In this document: positions 10,623 through 22,829 of the stretch, in pieces | Numbering within the stretch: the first letter of the stretch is position 1 | How the letters are laid out: every line of letters begins with the position of its first letter | Source of the DNA: Hydractinia symbiolongicarpus | Taxonomy: Eukaryota > Cnidaria > Hydrozoa > Anthoathecata > Hydractiniidae | Length of the DNA: 64,000 nucleotides | Direction: 5' to 3' | Assembly: GCF_029227915.1 (NCBI RefSeq) | Contig: NC_079882.1 | Location: 62,001 to 126,000, forward strand | The notes under the pieces: model-generated | What the model was told of the DNA's origin: nothing | Database searches by the model: none | What the model saw: only the letters and a program-made list of their open reading frames with translations | Translations under genes and position numbers: made by a program

Positions 10623-13600
10623 CAGCGATTCATCAAAAATGAAAACATTTTTGAAAACTACAAGTCTCATGCGTTTTAGTGATGAAAAAATGATTTAAAA
10701 AATCGTTCGGGAAATGAGTTTACTCCCTGGGTACTTCTCTGTATACTTTTGACTATACAGGCCGAGTCCGGGATTTACGGGAAATCGCGTGTTTTCGTTT
10801 GACGGCGATTAAACTCCTTTTTTTCAGCGTCTCATCAAAAATAAATTTTTCTTTGAAAACTACAAGTCTCATGCGTTTTACTGGTGAAAAAATTATTTAA
10901 AAAATCGTTCCGGGAAATGAGTTTACTCCCTGGGTACTTTCTTTGTATACTTCTGACTAAACGGGCCGAGTCAGGGACTTACGGGAAATCGCGGGTTTCC
11001 GTTTGCCGGCGATTAAACTTCTTTTTGTCAGCGTCTCCTTAAAAATGAAAACATTTTTGAAAACTACAAGTCTCATGCGTTTTAGTGCTGAAAAAATAAT
11101 TTAAAAAATCGTTCGGAAAATGAGTTTACTCCCTGGGTAATTTCTTTGTATACGTTTGACTATACGGGCCGAGTCCGGGATTTACGGGTAAGCGCGGGTT
11201 TTCGTTTGCCGGCGATTAAACTTCCTTTTTTCAGCGTCTCATCAAAAATGAAAAAAATTTTGAAAATTGCAAGTCTCATGCGTTTTAGTGCTGAAAAATA
11301 AATTTAAAATATCGTTCGGGAAATGAGTTTACTCCCTGGGTACTTTCTTTGTGTACTTTTGACTATACGGGCCGACTCCGGGGTTTACGGGAAATCGCGG
11401 GTTTTCGTTTGCTGGCGATTAAACTTCTTTTATTCAGTGTCTCATCAAAAATGAAAACATTTTTTAAAACTACAAGTCTCATCCGTTTTAGTGCTGAAAA
11501 AATAATTTAAAAAATCGTTCGGGAAATGCGTTTACTCCCTGCGTACCTTCTTTGTATACTTTTGACTATACGGGCCGACTCCGGGGTTTACGGGAAATCG
11601 CGTGTTTTCGTTTACCGGTGATTAAACCTCTTTTATTCCATGTCTCATCAAAAATGAACATTTTTTTGAAAACTACAAGTCTCATGCCTTTTAGTGATGA
11701 AAAAATAATTTAAAAAATCGTTCGGGAAATGAGTTTACTCCCTGGGTACTTTCTTTGTATACTTTTGACTATACGGGCCGAGCCCGGGATTTACGGGAAA
11801 TCGCGGGTTTTGGTTTGCCGGCGATTAAACTTATTTTATTCAGCGTCTCAAAAAAAATGAAAACATTTTTGAAAACTACAAATCTCATGCGTTTTACTGG
11901 TGAAAAAATAATTTAAAAAATCGTTCGGGAAATGGGTTTACTCCCTGGGTACTTTCTTTGTGTACTTTTGACTATACGGGCTGAGTCCGGGATTTACGGA
12001 AAATCGCGGGTTTTCGTTTGCCGGCAATTAAACTTCTTCTGTTTAGCGTCTCATCAAAAATGAAAATATTTTTGAAAACTACAAGTCTCATGCGTTTTAG
12101 TGCCGAAAAAATAATTTAAAAAATCGTTCAGAAAAAGAGTTTACTCCCTGGATACTTTCTTTGTGTACTTTTGACTATACGGGCCGACTCCGGGGTTTAC
12201 GGGAAATCGCGGGTTTTCGTTTGCCGGCGATTAAACTTCTTTTATTCAGTGTCTCATCAAAAATGAAAACATTTTTTAAAACTACAAGTTTCATCCGTTT
12301 TAGTGCTGAAAAAATAATTTAAAAAATCGTTCGGGAAATGCGTTTACTCCCTGCGTACCTTCTTTATATACTTTTGACTATACGGACCGACTCCGGGGTT
12401 TACGGGAAATCGCGTGTTTTCGTTTACCGGCGATTAAACCTCTTTTATTCCATGTCTCATCAAAAATGAAAATTTTTTTGAAAACTACAAGTCTCATGCG
12501 TTTTAGTGATGAAAAAATAATTTAAAAAATCTTTCGGGAAATGAGTTTACTCCCTGGGTACTTTCTTTGTATACTTTTGACTATACGGGCCGAGTCCGGG
12601 ATTTACGGGAAATCGCGGGTTTTCGTTTGCCGGCGATTAAACTTATTTTATTCAGCGTCTCAAAAAAAATGAAAACATTTTTGAAAACTACAAGTCTCAT
12701 GCGTTTTACTGGTGAAAAAATAATTTAAAAAATCGTTCGGGAAATGGGTTTACTCCCTGGGTACTTTCTTTGTGTACTTTTGACTATACGGGCTGAGTCC
12801 GGGATTTACGGAAAATCGCGGGTTTTGGTTTGCCGGCAATTAAACTTCTTTTATTCAGCGTCTCATCAAAAATGAAAACATTTTTGAAAACTACAAGTCT
12901 CATGCGTTTTACTGGTGAAAAAATAATTTAAAAAATCGTTCGGGAAATGGGTTTACTCCCTGGGTACTTTCTTTGTGTACTTTTGACTATACGGGCTGAG
13001 TCCGGGATTTACGGAAAATCGCGGGTTTTCGTTTGCCGGCAATTAAACTTCTTTTATTCAGCGTCTCATCAAAAATGAAAACATTTTTGAAAACTACAAG
13101 TCTCATGCGTTTTACTGGTGAAAAAATAATGTAAAAAATCGTTCGGGAAATGGGTTTACTCCCTGGGTACTTTCTTTGTGTACTTTTGACTATACGGGCC
13201 GAGTCCAGGATTTACGGAAAATCGCGGGTTTTCGTTTGCCGGCAATTAAACTTCTTTTATTCAGCGATTCATCAAAAATGAAAACATTTTTGAAAACTAC
13301 AAGTCTCATGCGTTTTAGTGATGAAAAAATGATTTAAAAAATCGTTCGGGAAATGAGTTTACTCCCTGGGTACTTCTCTGTATACTTTTGACTATACAGG
13401 CCGAGTCCGGGATTTACGGGAAATCGCGTGTTTTCGTTTGCCGGCGATTAAACTCCTTTTTTTCAGCGTCTCATCAAAAATAAATTTTTTTTTGAAAACT
13501 ACAAGTCTCATGCGTTTTACTGGTGAAAAAATTATTTAAAAAATCGTTCCGGGAAATGAGTTTACTCCCTGGGTACTTTCTTTGTATACTTCAGACTAAA

Positions 13601-13870
13601 CGGGCCGAGTCAGGGACTTACGGGAAATCGCGGGTTTCCGTTTGCCGGCGATTAAACTTCTTTTTGTCAGCGTCTCCTCAAAAATGAAACCATTTTTGAA
13701 AACTACAAGTCTCATGCGTTTTAGTGCTGAAAAAATAATTTAAAAAATCGTTCGGAAAATGAGTTTACACCCTGGGTAATTTCTTTGTATACGTTTGACT
13801 ATACGGGCCGAGTCCGGGATTTACGGGTAATCGCGGGTTTTCGTTTGCCGGCGATTAAACTTCTTTTATT
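10623..13870. repeat. Superunit copy 2: 13 + 3 monomers
   Basis: Shows the same marker order as copy 1, including GTTTGACGGC, TACAAATCTC (about 11878), a CTTCTTCTGTTT variant and CAGAAAAAGAG (12129). One GGGCTGAG monomer is doubled near 12.8-13.0 kb, giving 16 monomers (3,248 bp). The linker again holds TTTACACCCTGGG and ends at 13871, where the boundary monomer reads CAGCCATTC. One extra monomer (10421-10622) separates it from copy 1. Confidence 0.88.
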
Positions 13871-15699
13871 CAGCCATTCATCAAAAATGAAAACATTTTT
13901 GAAAACTAGAAGTCTCATGCGTTTTAGTGATGAAAAAATGATTTAAAAAATCGTTCGGGAAATGAGTTTACTTCCTGGGTACTTCTTTGTATACTTTTGA
14001 CTATACGGGCCGAGTCCGGGATTTACGGGAAATCGCGTGTTTTCGTTTGCCGGCGATTAAACTCCTTTTTTTCAGCGTCTCATCAAAAATAAATTTTTTT
14101 TTGAAAACTACAAGTCTCATGCGTTTTACTGGTGAAAAAATTATTTAAAAAATCGTTCCGGGAAATGAGTTTACTCCCTGGGTACTTTCTTTGTATACTT
14201 CTGACTAAACGGGCCGAGTCAGGAACTTACGGGAAATCGCGGGTTTCCGTTTGCCGGCGATTAAACTTCTTTTTGTCAGCGTCTCCTTAAAAATGAAAAC
14301 ATTTTTGAAAACTACAAGTCTCATGCGTTTTAGTGCTGAAAAAAATAATTTAAAAAATCGTTCGGAAAATGAGTTTACTCCCTGGGTAATTTCTTTGTAT
14401 ACGTTTGACTATACGGGCCGAGTCCGGGATTTACGGGTAATCGCGGGTTTTCGTTTGCCGGCGATTAAACTTCTTTTATTCAGCGTCTCAAAAAAAATGA
14501 AAACATTTTTGAAAACTACAAGTCTCATGCGTTTTACTGGTGAAAAAATAATTTAAAAAATCTTTCGGGAAATGGGTTTACTCCCTGGGTACTTTCTTTG
14601 TGTACTTTTGACTATACGGGCTGAGTCCGGGATTTACGGAAAATCGCGGGTTTTCGTTTGCCGGCAATTAAACTTCTTTTATTCAGCGTCTCATCAAAAA
14701 TAAATTTTTTTTTGAAAACTACAAGTCTCATGCGTTTTACTGGTGAAAAAATTATTTAAAAAATCGTTCCGGGAAATGAGTTTACTCCCTGGGTACTTTC
14801 TTTGTATACTTCTGACTAAACGGGCCGAGTCAGGGACTTACGGGAAATCGCGGGTTTCCGTTTGCCGGCGATTAAACTTCTTTTTGTCAGCGTCTCCTTA
14901 AAAATGAAAACATTTTTGAAAACTACAAGTCTCATGCGTTTTAGTGCTGAAAAAATAATTTAAAAAATCGTTCGGAAAATGAGTTTACACCCTGGGTAAT
15001 TTCTTTGTATACGTTTGACTATACGGGCCGAGTCCGGGATTTACGGGTAATCGCGGGTTTTCGTTTGCCGGCGATTAAACTTCTTTTATTCAGCGATTCA
15101 TCAAAAATGAAAACATTTTTGAAAACTACAAGTCTCATGCGTTTTAGTGCTGAAAAAATAATTTAAAAAATCGTTCGGAAAATGAGTTTACTCCCTGGGT
15201 AATTTCTTTGTATACGTTTGACTATACGGGCCGAGTCCGGGATTTACGGGTAATCGCGGGTTTTCGTTTGCCGGCGATTAAACTTCTTTTATTCAGCGTC
15301 TCAAAAAAAATGAAAACATTTTTGAAAACTACAAGTCTCATGCGTTTTACTGGTGAAAAAATAATTTAAAAAATCGTTCGGGAAATGGGTTTACTCCCTG
15401 GGTACTTTCTTTGTGAACTTTTGACTATACGGGCTGAGTCCGGGATTTACGGAAAATCGCGGGTTTTCGTTTGCCGGCAATTAAACTTCTTTTATTCAGC
15501 GTCTCATCAAAAATGAAAACATTTTTGAAAACTACAAGTCTCATGCGTTTTACTGGTGAAAAAATAATGTAAAAAATCGTTCGGGAAATGGGTTTACTCC
15601 ATGGGTACTTTCTTTGTGTACTTTTGACTATACGGGCCGAGTCCGGGATTTACGGAAAATCGCGGGTTTTCGTTTGCCGGCAATTAAACTTCTTTTATT
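13871..15699. repeat. Nine-monomer spacer between superunits
   Basis: About 1,829 bp of monomers mostly of the TTCCGGG, GTAATTT and TTTACACCC kinds, with a further CAGCGATTCATC at 15091. It lacks the TGCGTACC/TTCCATG and CAGAAAAAGAG monomers of the superunit. It looks like amplified linker-type monomers. Confidence 0.7.
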
Positions 15700-18600
15700 C
15701 AGCGATTCATCAAAAATGAAAACATTTTTGAAAACTACAAGTCTCATGCGTTTTAGTGATGAAAAAATGATTTAAAAAATCGTTCGGGAAATGAGTTTAC
15801 TCCCTGGGTACTTCTCTGTATACTTTTGACTATACAGGCCGAGTCCGGGATTTACGGGAAATCGCGTGTTTTCGTTTGCCGGCGATTAAACTCCTTTTTT
15901 TCAGCGTCTCATCAAAAATAAATTTTTTTTTGAAAACTACAAGTCTCATGCGTTTTACTGGTGAAAAAATTATTTAAAAAATCGTTCCGGGAAATGAGTT
16001 TACTCCCTGGGTACTTTCTTTGTATACTTCTGACTAAACGGGCCGAGTCAGGGACTTACGGGAAATCGCGGGTTTCCGTTTGCCGGCGATTAAACTTCTT
16101 TTTGTCAGCGTCTCCTTAAAAATGAAAACATTTTTGAAAACTACAAGTCTCATGCGTTTTAGTGCTGAAAAAATAATTTAAAAAATCGTTCGGAAAATGA
16201 GTTTACTCCCTGGGTAATTTCTTTGTATACGTTTGACTATACGGGCCGAGTCCGGGATTTACGGGTAATCGCGGGTTTTCGTTTGCCGGCGATTAAACTT
16301 CCTTTTTTCAGCGTCTCATCAAAAATGAAAAAAATTTTGAAAATTGCAAGTCTCATGCGTTTTAGTGCTGAAAAAATAATTTAAAAAATCGTTCGGGAAA
16401 TGAGTTTACTCCCTGGGTACTTTCTTTGTGTACTTTTGACTATACGGGCCGACTCCGGGGTTTACGGGAAATCGCGAGTTTTCGTTTGCCGGCGATTAAA
16501 CTTCTTTTATTCAGTGTCTCATCAAAAATGAAAACATTTTTTAAAACTACAAGTCTCATCCGTTTTAGTGCTGAAAAAATAATTTAAAAAATCGTTCGGG
16601 AAATGCGTTTACACCCTGCGTACCTTCTTTGTATACTTTTGACTATACGGGCCGACTCCGGGGTTTACGGGAAATCGCGTGTTTTCGTTTACCGGTGATT
16701 AAACCTCTTTTATTCCATGTCTCATCAAAAATGAAATTTTTTTTGAAAACTACAAGTCTCATGCGTTTTAGTGATGAAAAAATAATTTAAAAAATCGTTC
16801 GGGAAATGAGTTTACTCCCTGGGTACTTTCTTTGTATACTTTTGACTATACGGGCCGAGTCCGGGATTTACGGGAAATCGCGGGTTTTGGTTTGCCGGCG
16901 ATTAAACTTATTTTATTCAGCGTCTCAAAAAAAATGAAAACATTTTTGAAAACTACAAATCTCATGCGTTTTACTGGTGAAAAAATAATTTAAAAAATCG
17001 TTCGGGAAATGGGTTTACTCCCTGGGTACTTTCTTTGTGTACTTTTGACTATACGGGCTGAGTCCGGGATTTACGGAAAATCGCGGGTTTTCGTTTGCCG
17101 GCAATTAAACTTCTTCTGTTCAGCGTCTCATCAAAAATGAAAATATTTTTGAAAACAACAAGTCTCATGCGTTTTAGTGCCGAAAAAATAATTTAAAAAA
17201 TCGTTCAGAAAAAGAGTTTACTCCCTGGGTACTTTCTTTGTGTACTTTTGACTATACGGGCCGACTCCGGGGTTTACGGGAAATCGCGGGTTTTCGTTTG
17301 CCGGCGATTAAACTTCTTTTATTCAGTGTCTCATCAAAAATGAAAACATTTTTTAAAACTACAAGTCTCATCCGTTTTAGTGCTGAAAAAATAATTTAAA
17401 AAATCGTTCGGGAAATGCCTTTACTCCCGGCGTACCTTCTTTGTATACTTTTGACTATACGGGCCGACTCCGGGGTTTACGGAAAATCGCGTGTTTTCGT
17501 TTACCGGCGATTAAACCTCTTTTATTCCATGTCTCATCAAAAATGAAAATTTTTTTGAAAACTACAAGTCTCATGCGTTTTAGTGATGAAAAAATAATTT
17601 AAAAAATCGTTCGGGAAATGAGTTTACTCCCTGGGTACTTTCTTTGTATACTTTTGACTATACGGGCCGAGTCCGGGATTTACGGGAAATCGCGGGTTTT
17701 GGTTTGCCGGCGATTAAACTTATTTTATTCAGCGTCTCAAAAAAAATGAAAACATTTTTGAAAACTACAAGTCTCATGCGTTTTACTGGTGAAAAAATAA
17801 TTTAAAAAATCGTTCGGGAAATGGGTTTACTCCCTGGGTACTTTCTTTGTGTACTTTTGACTATACGGGCTGAGTCCGGGATTTACGGAAAATCGCGGGT
17901 TTTCGTTTGCCGGCAATTAAACTTCTTTTATTCAGTGTCTCATCAAAAATGAAAACATTTTTGAAAACTACAAGTCTCATGCGTTTTACTGGTGAAAAAA
18001 TAATGTAAAAAATCGTTCGGGAAATGGGTTTACTCCCTGGGTACTTTCTTTGTGTACTTTTGACTATACGGGCCGAGTCCAGGATTTACGGAAAATCGCG
18101 GGTTTTCGTTTGCCGGCAATTAAACTTCTTTTATTCAGCGATTCATCAAAAATGAAAACATTTTTGAAAACTACAAGTCTCATGCGTTTTAGTGATGAAA
18201 AAACGATTTAAAAAATCGTTCGGGAAATGAGTTTACTCCCTTGGTACTTCTCTGTATACTTTTGACTATACAGGCTGAGTCCGGGATTTACGGGAAATCG
18301 CGTGTTTTCGTTTGCCGGCGATTAAACTCCTTTTTTTCAGCGTCTCATCAAAAATAAATTTTTTTTTGAAAACTACAAGTCTCATGCGTTTTACTGGTGA
18401 AAAAATTATTTAAAAAATCGTTCCGGGAAATGAGTTTACTCCCTGGGTACTTTCTTTGTATACTTCTGACTAAACGGGCCGAGTCAGGGACTTACGGGAA
18501 ATCGCGGGTTTCCGTTTGCCGGCGATTAAACTTCTTTTTGTCAGCGTCTCCTTAAAAATGAAAACATTTTTGAAAACTACAAGTCTCATGCGTTTTAGTG

Positions 18601-18744
18601 CTGAAAAAATAATTTAAAAAATCGTTCGGAAAATGAGTTTACACCCTGGGTAAGTTCTTTGTATACGTTTGACTATACGGGCCGAGTCCGGGATTTACGG
18701 GTAATCGCGGGTTTTCGTTTGCCGGCGATTAAACTTCTTTTATT
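15700..18744. repeat. Superunit copy 3: 12 + 3 monomers
   Basis: Exactly 15 x 203 bp. Markers follow the order of copies 1 and 2: TTCCGGG, GTAATTT, TGCGTACC, TTCCATG, TTTTGG, TACAAATCTC (16956), GGGCTGAG, CTTCTTCTGTTC, CAGAAAAAGAG (17206), then the repeated set, GTCCAGGAT and CAGCGATTCATC at 18136. The linker has TTTACACCCTGGG near 18.63 kb. Confidence 0.88.
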
Positions 18745-19844
18745 CAGCGATTCATCAAAAATGAAAATATTTTTGAAAACTACAAGTCTCATGCGTTTTA
18801 GTGATGAAAAAATGATTTAAAAAATCGTTCGGGAAATGAGTTTACTTCCTGGGTACTTCTTTGTATACTTTTGACTATACGGGCCGAGTCCGGGATTTAC
18901 GGGAAATCGCGTGTTTTCGTTTGCCGGCGATTAAACTCCTTTTTTTCAGCGTCTCATCAAAAATAAAATTTTTTTTGAAAACTACAAGTCTCATGCGTTT
19001 TACTGGTGAAAAAATAATTTAAAAAATCGTTCGGAAAATGAGTTTACTCCCTGGGTAATTTCTTTGTATACGTTTGACTATACGGGCCGAGTCCGGGATT
19101 TACGGGTAATCGCGGGTTTTCGTTTGCTGGCGATTAAACTTCTTTTATTCAGCGTCTCATCAAAAATGAAAACATTTTTGAAAATTACAAGTCTCATGCG
19201 ATTTACTGGTAAAAAAATAATTTAAAAAATCGTTCGGGAAATGAGTTTACTCCCTGGGTACTTTCTTTGTATACTTCTGACTAAACGGTCTCAGTCAGGG
19301 ATTTACGGGAAATCGCGGGTTTCCGTTTGCCGGCGATTAAACTTCTTTTTGTCAGCGTCTCATTAAAAATGAAAACATTTTTGAAAACTACAAGTCTCAT
19401 GCGTTATAGTGCTGAAAAAATAATTTAAAAAATCGTTCGGAAAATGAGTTTTCTCCCTGGGTAATTTCTTTGTATACGTTTGACTATACGGGCCGAGTCC
19501 GGGATTTACGGGTAATCGCGGGTTTTCGTTTGCCGGCGATTAAACTTCTTTTATTCAGCGTCTCATCAAAAATGAAAACATTTTTGAAAATTACAAGTCT
19601 CATGCGATTTACTGGTAAAAAAATAATTTAAAAAATCGTTCGGGAAATGAGTTTACTCCCTGGGTACTTTCTTTGTATACTTCTGACTAAACGGTCTGAG
19701 TCAGGGATTTACGGGAAATCGCGGATTTCCGTTTGCCGGCGATTAAACTTCTTTTTGTCAGCGTCTCATTAAAAATGAAAACATTTTTTGAAAACTACAA
19801 GTCTCATGCGTTTTAGTGCCGAAAAAATAATTTAAAAAATCTTT

Positions 19845-21062
19845 CAGAAAAAGAGTTTACTCCCTGGGTAAGTTCTTTGTATACTTTTGACTATACGGGC
19901 CGAGTCCGGGATTTACGGGAAATCGCGGGTTTTCGTTTGCCGGCGATTAAACTTCTTTTATTCAGCGTCTCATCGAAAATGAAAACATTTTTGAAAATTA
20001 CAAGTCTCATACGTTTTAGTAATGAAAAAATAATTTAAAAAAACGTTCGGGAAATGAGTTTACTCCCTGGGTACCTTCTTTGTATACTTTTGACTATACG
20101 GGTCGACTCCGGGGTTTACGGGAAATCGCGTGTTTTCGTTTGCCGGTGATTAAACTTCTTTTATTCACCGTCTCATCAAAAATGAAAACATTTTTGAAAA
20201 CTACAAGTCTCATGCGTTTTAGTGATGAAAAAATGATTTAAAAATTCGTTCGGGAAATGAGTTTTCTCCCTGGGTACTTTCTTTGTATACTTTTGACTAT
20301 ACGGGCCGAGTCCGGGATTTACGGGAAATCGCGTGTTTTCGTTTGCCGGCGATTAAACTCCTTTTTTTCAGCGTCTCATCAAAAATAAATTTTTTTTTGA
20401 AAACTACAAGTCTCATGCGTTTTACTGGTGAAAAAATAATTTAAAAAATCTTTCAGAAAAAGAGTTTACTCCCTGGGTAAGTTCTTTGTATACTTTTGAC
20501 TATACGGGCCGAGTCCGGGATTTACGGGAAATCGCGGGTTTTCGTTTGCCGGCGATTAAACTTCTTTTATTCAGCGTCTCATCGAAAATGAAAACATTTT
20601 TGAAAATTACAAGTCTCATACGTTTTAGTAATGAAAAAATAATTTAAAAAAACGTTCGGGAAATGAGTTTACTCCCTGGGTACCTTCTTTGTATACTTTT
20701 GACTATACGGGTCGACTCCGGGGTTTACGGGAAATCGCGTGTTTTCGTTTGCCGGTGATTAAACTTCTTTTATTCACCGTCTCATCAAAAATGAAAACAT
20801 TTTTGAAAACTACAAGTCTCATGCGTTTTAGTGATGAAAAAATGATTTAAAAATTCGTTCGGGAAATGAGTTTTCTCCCTGGGTACTTTCTTTGTATACT
20901 TTTGACTATACGGGCCGAGTCCGGGATTTACGGGAAATCGCGTGTTTTCGTTTGCCGGCGATTAAACTCCTTTTTTTCAGCGTCTCATCAAAAATAAATT
21001 TTTTTTTGAAAACTACAAGTCTCATGCGTTTTACTGGTGAAAAAATAATTTAAAAAATCGTT
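19845..21062. repeat. Tandem duplication of a 3-monomer block (2 x 609 bp)
   Basis: Markers CAGAAAAAGAG (19845, 20454), CATCGAAAATG, AAAAAAACGTTCGGG, GGGTCGACTCC and AAAATTCGTTC each occur twice, 609 bp apart. The two copies look nearly identical, so this is a recent event just left of the LINE insertion. Confidence 0.88.
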
Positions 21063-21494
21063 CCGGGAAATGAGTTTACTCCCTGGGTACTTTCTTTGTA
21101 TACTTCTGACTAAACGGGCCGAGTCAGGGACTTACGGAAAATCGCGGGTTTCCGTTTGCCGGCGATTAAACTTCTTTTTGTCAGCGTCTCCTTAAAAATG
21201 AAAACATTTTTGAAAACTACAAGTCTCATGCGCTTTAGTGCTGAAAAAATAATTTAAAAAATCGTTCGGAAAATGAGTTTACTCCCTGGGTAACTTCTTT
21301 GTATACTTTTGACTATACGGGCCGAGTCCGGGATTTACGGGAAATCGCGAGTTTTCGTTTGCCGGCGATTAAACTTCTTTTATTCAGCGTCTCATCAAAA
21401 ATGAAAACATTTTTGAAAATTACAAGTCTCATGCAATTTACTGGTAAAAAAATAATTTAAAAAATCGTTCGGGAAATGAGTTTACTCCCTGGGT

Positions 21495-21502
21495 ACTTTC
21501 TT
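21495..21502. repeat. Target-site duplication, left copy
   Basis: ACTTTCTT directly follows CCCTGGGT of the interrupted monomer and precedes the ATT run of the element tail. Confidence 0.85.
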
Positions 21503-21520
21503 ATTATTATTATTATTATT
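21503..21520 (-). repeat. (TAA)n tail of the LINE
   Basis: Six ATT triplets on the plus strand form the 3' terminus of the element on its own strand. Triplet tails of this kind are typical of CR1/L2-type elements. Confidence 0.85.
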
Positions 21521-21840
21521 AAACATATATTTGGCATCCATAATTTACAAATGGTTCTTCTGCCTACAAAACAATAAAAACTATAAAAATCTATAAAATC
21601 TATAAGATCAGTAAAAAAATATATTGAATCTAAGTGCATAATGAAATAAATGGGCTCACAGAGTACGAAATGGTGCCGGTAGAGTAAGTAGACACATTGA
21701 ACAAGAAAAAAAAAGAAAAAGAAGAGACTAATTAAAAATAAATAAATTGATGGCACCGATGTAAGGACAGACAAAAAAGGTAGAACTATAATGAAAAGAT
21801 GGGGGGAAATAGGTAGCCTACATGCATAGAGTTATTCACA
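21521..21840 (-). other. 3' UTR of the LINE fragment
   Basis: AT-rich, with a purine-rich stretch near 21709-21725 (plus strand). It lies between the stop codon of the reverse-transcriptase frame and the triplet tail. Open frames crossing it are chance frames. Confidence 0.7.
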
Positions 21841-22821
21841 TTATTTGGATAAAAGTTTGCACAAAGCACTATCGTGTAAAAATAATTTGACTTTTTTGAT
21901 AAATTCTTTATGGTTGACAACGGAACGAATATTGCCAGGAAGATCATTAAACAACGCTGATGAGCAATCCATAAACGTTTTTCGGAATGTGTCGCTTTGT
22001 AGTTTATTTTTGTTTTCTGCATCAGATCGCAGGCTTCGACCATTTTTGTACCATTTCAGTGTAAGGTATTCAGGTGAGCATTCGTCATACAACACCTTGT
22101 GTGCCAGTTTTAGTATCGATAAATTTACACGCTCTTGCACTGGCAGCCATTTCAGTATTACTAACACATCGTTAGTGGAAGCATATCTCTGAAGAACAAA
22201 GCTGGCAGCGACATTTAGAACTCTTTGTAACCTTTTCATTTGATATTGTGGAATATTATTATAGACAAGATTTCCGTAGTCTATCTTTGATAATATCAGT
22301 GCTTCAGCGAGATTCTTTCTCACGTGAAAAGGTGCCAAACGTTTCAATCGCTTTAATGTCGAAATCGTAGCGTATGATGATCTAATGATGTTATTCACAT
22401 GTGTAGACCACGTCATATGTTCATCGAATGTTATGCCCAGTATCTTGAGAGAGGATACCCGCTCAATCTCAGCACCATTACTATGGAATTTGAATAAGTT
22501 ACTGAAGTTTAAATTGTTTATACAGCTTAACTGGCTTGTCGAGTACATAATTGATTTTGTCTTTATGGAATTAAACATCAGATTGTTTATCTTTGACCAT
22601 GTTGTTATTTGGTTAATGTCACTTTGAAGCTTTGCTGTTGCGATATCCATTTCTTTTAGTTTGAAGTGTATGTAAAGATTTGTGTCATCTGTGTACTGGA
22701 TAGAATTACACGACGAATTCAAAGATAGGTCAGAGACATAGATGTTGAACAAGATCGGACCAAGAATAGATCCCTGGGGAACACCGTATTTGATCAGCAA
22801 GGTGTCCGATTTTTTTTTTAC
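21841..22821 (-). pseudogene. Reverse transcriptase C-terminal fragment (LINE ORF2)
   Basis: The frame is open across the whole insert from its 5' junction: 326 codons ending at 21841. There is no proper start, because the element is truncated; the endonuclease and the first RT blocks are missing. From the TTG at 22800, GVPQGSILGP lies at residues 6-15, the catalytic box is YTDD at 36-39 (usually YADD), KTKSIMY at 80-86, and LGITFDEHMTW at 121-131. Next come SKIDYGNLVY, LQRVLNVAASFVLQRYA and LKWLPVQERV, the conserved post-RT segment of CR1/Jockey-group LINEs. No frameshift or internal stop is seen, so the insertion is probably fairly young. It cannot make a working enzyme. Codons upstream of the TTG are AAA-rich because of an A10 run at the junction. 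Confidence 0.93.
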
Positions 22822-22829
22822 ACTTTCTT
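22822..22829. repeat. Target-site duplication, right copy
   Basis: ACTTTCTT repeats the left copy and continues into TGTATACTTC of the satellite monomer, restoring the normal monomer sequence. Confidence 0.85.

Larger units (their letters stand above)
2242..21502. repeat. 203-bp satellite array, left block (about 95 monomers)
   Basis: Monomers repeat head to tail. The landmark GAGTTTACTC occurs at 2396, 2599, 2802, 3005 and 3208, exactly 203 bp apart, and continues so with rare one-base slips. The first monomer is partial, starting within the CCGAGTNCGGG box. Each monomer has a GC-richer third (TATACGGGCCGAGTCCGGG through TTTGCCGGCGATT) and an AT-richer part with A- and T-runs. Frequent variants in this block are TTCTGACTAAACGG, GTATACGTTTGAC and ACTTCTCTGTATAC. 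Higher-order units are annotated separately. No promoter, tRNA-type internal box or gene is seen. Orientation is arbitrary. Confidence 0.98.
21503..22821 (-). mobile_element. 5'-truncated non-LTR retrotransposon (CR1/L2-like) inside the satellite
   Basis: The 1,319-bp insert is flanked by an exact 8-bp direct repeat, ACTTCTT preceded by nothing extra on the left and written ACTTTCTT at 21495-21502 and 22822-22829. On the minus strand it begins inside the reverse-transcriptase domain, runs to a stop at 21841, and has a 338-bp 3' UTR ending in six TAA-type triplets. 5' truncation, a target duplication and a short microsatellite tail instead of poly(A) are usual for CR1/L2-type LINEs. The satellite reading resumes in the same monomer type on the far side, so the element landed in an existing array. 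Clade assignment is tentative. Confidence 0.93.

Noticed and set aside
14251-14556. 101-codon plus-strand frame
   Set aside because: It arises from an extra A in one monomer that joins two repeat frames.
21457-22043. Short minus-strand frames at 21457-21774 and 21786-22043
   Set aside because: The first crosses the satellite junction and the LINE 3' UTR; the second overlaps the RT frame in another phase.
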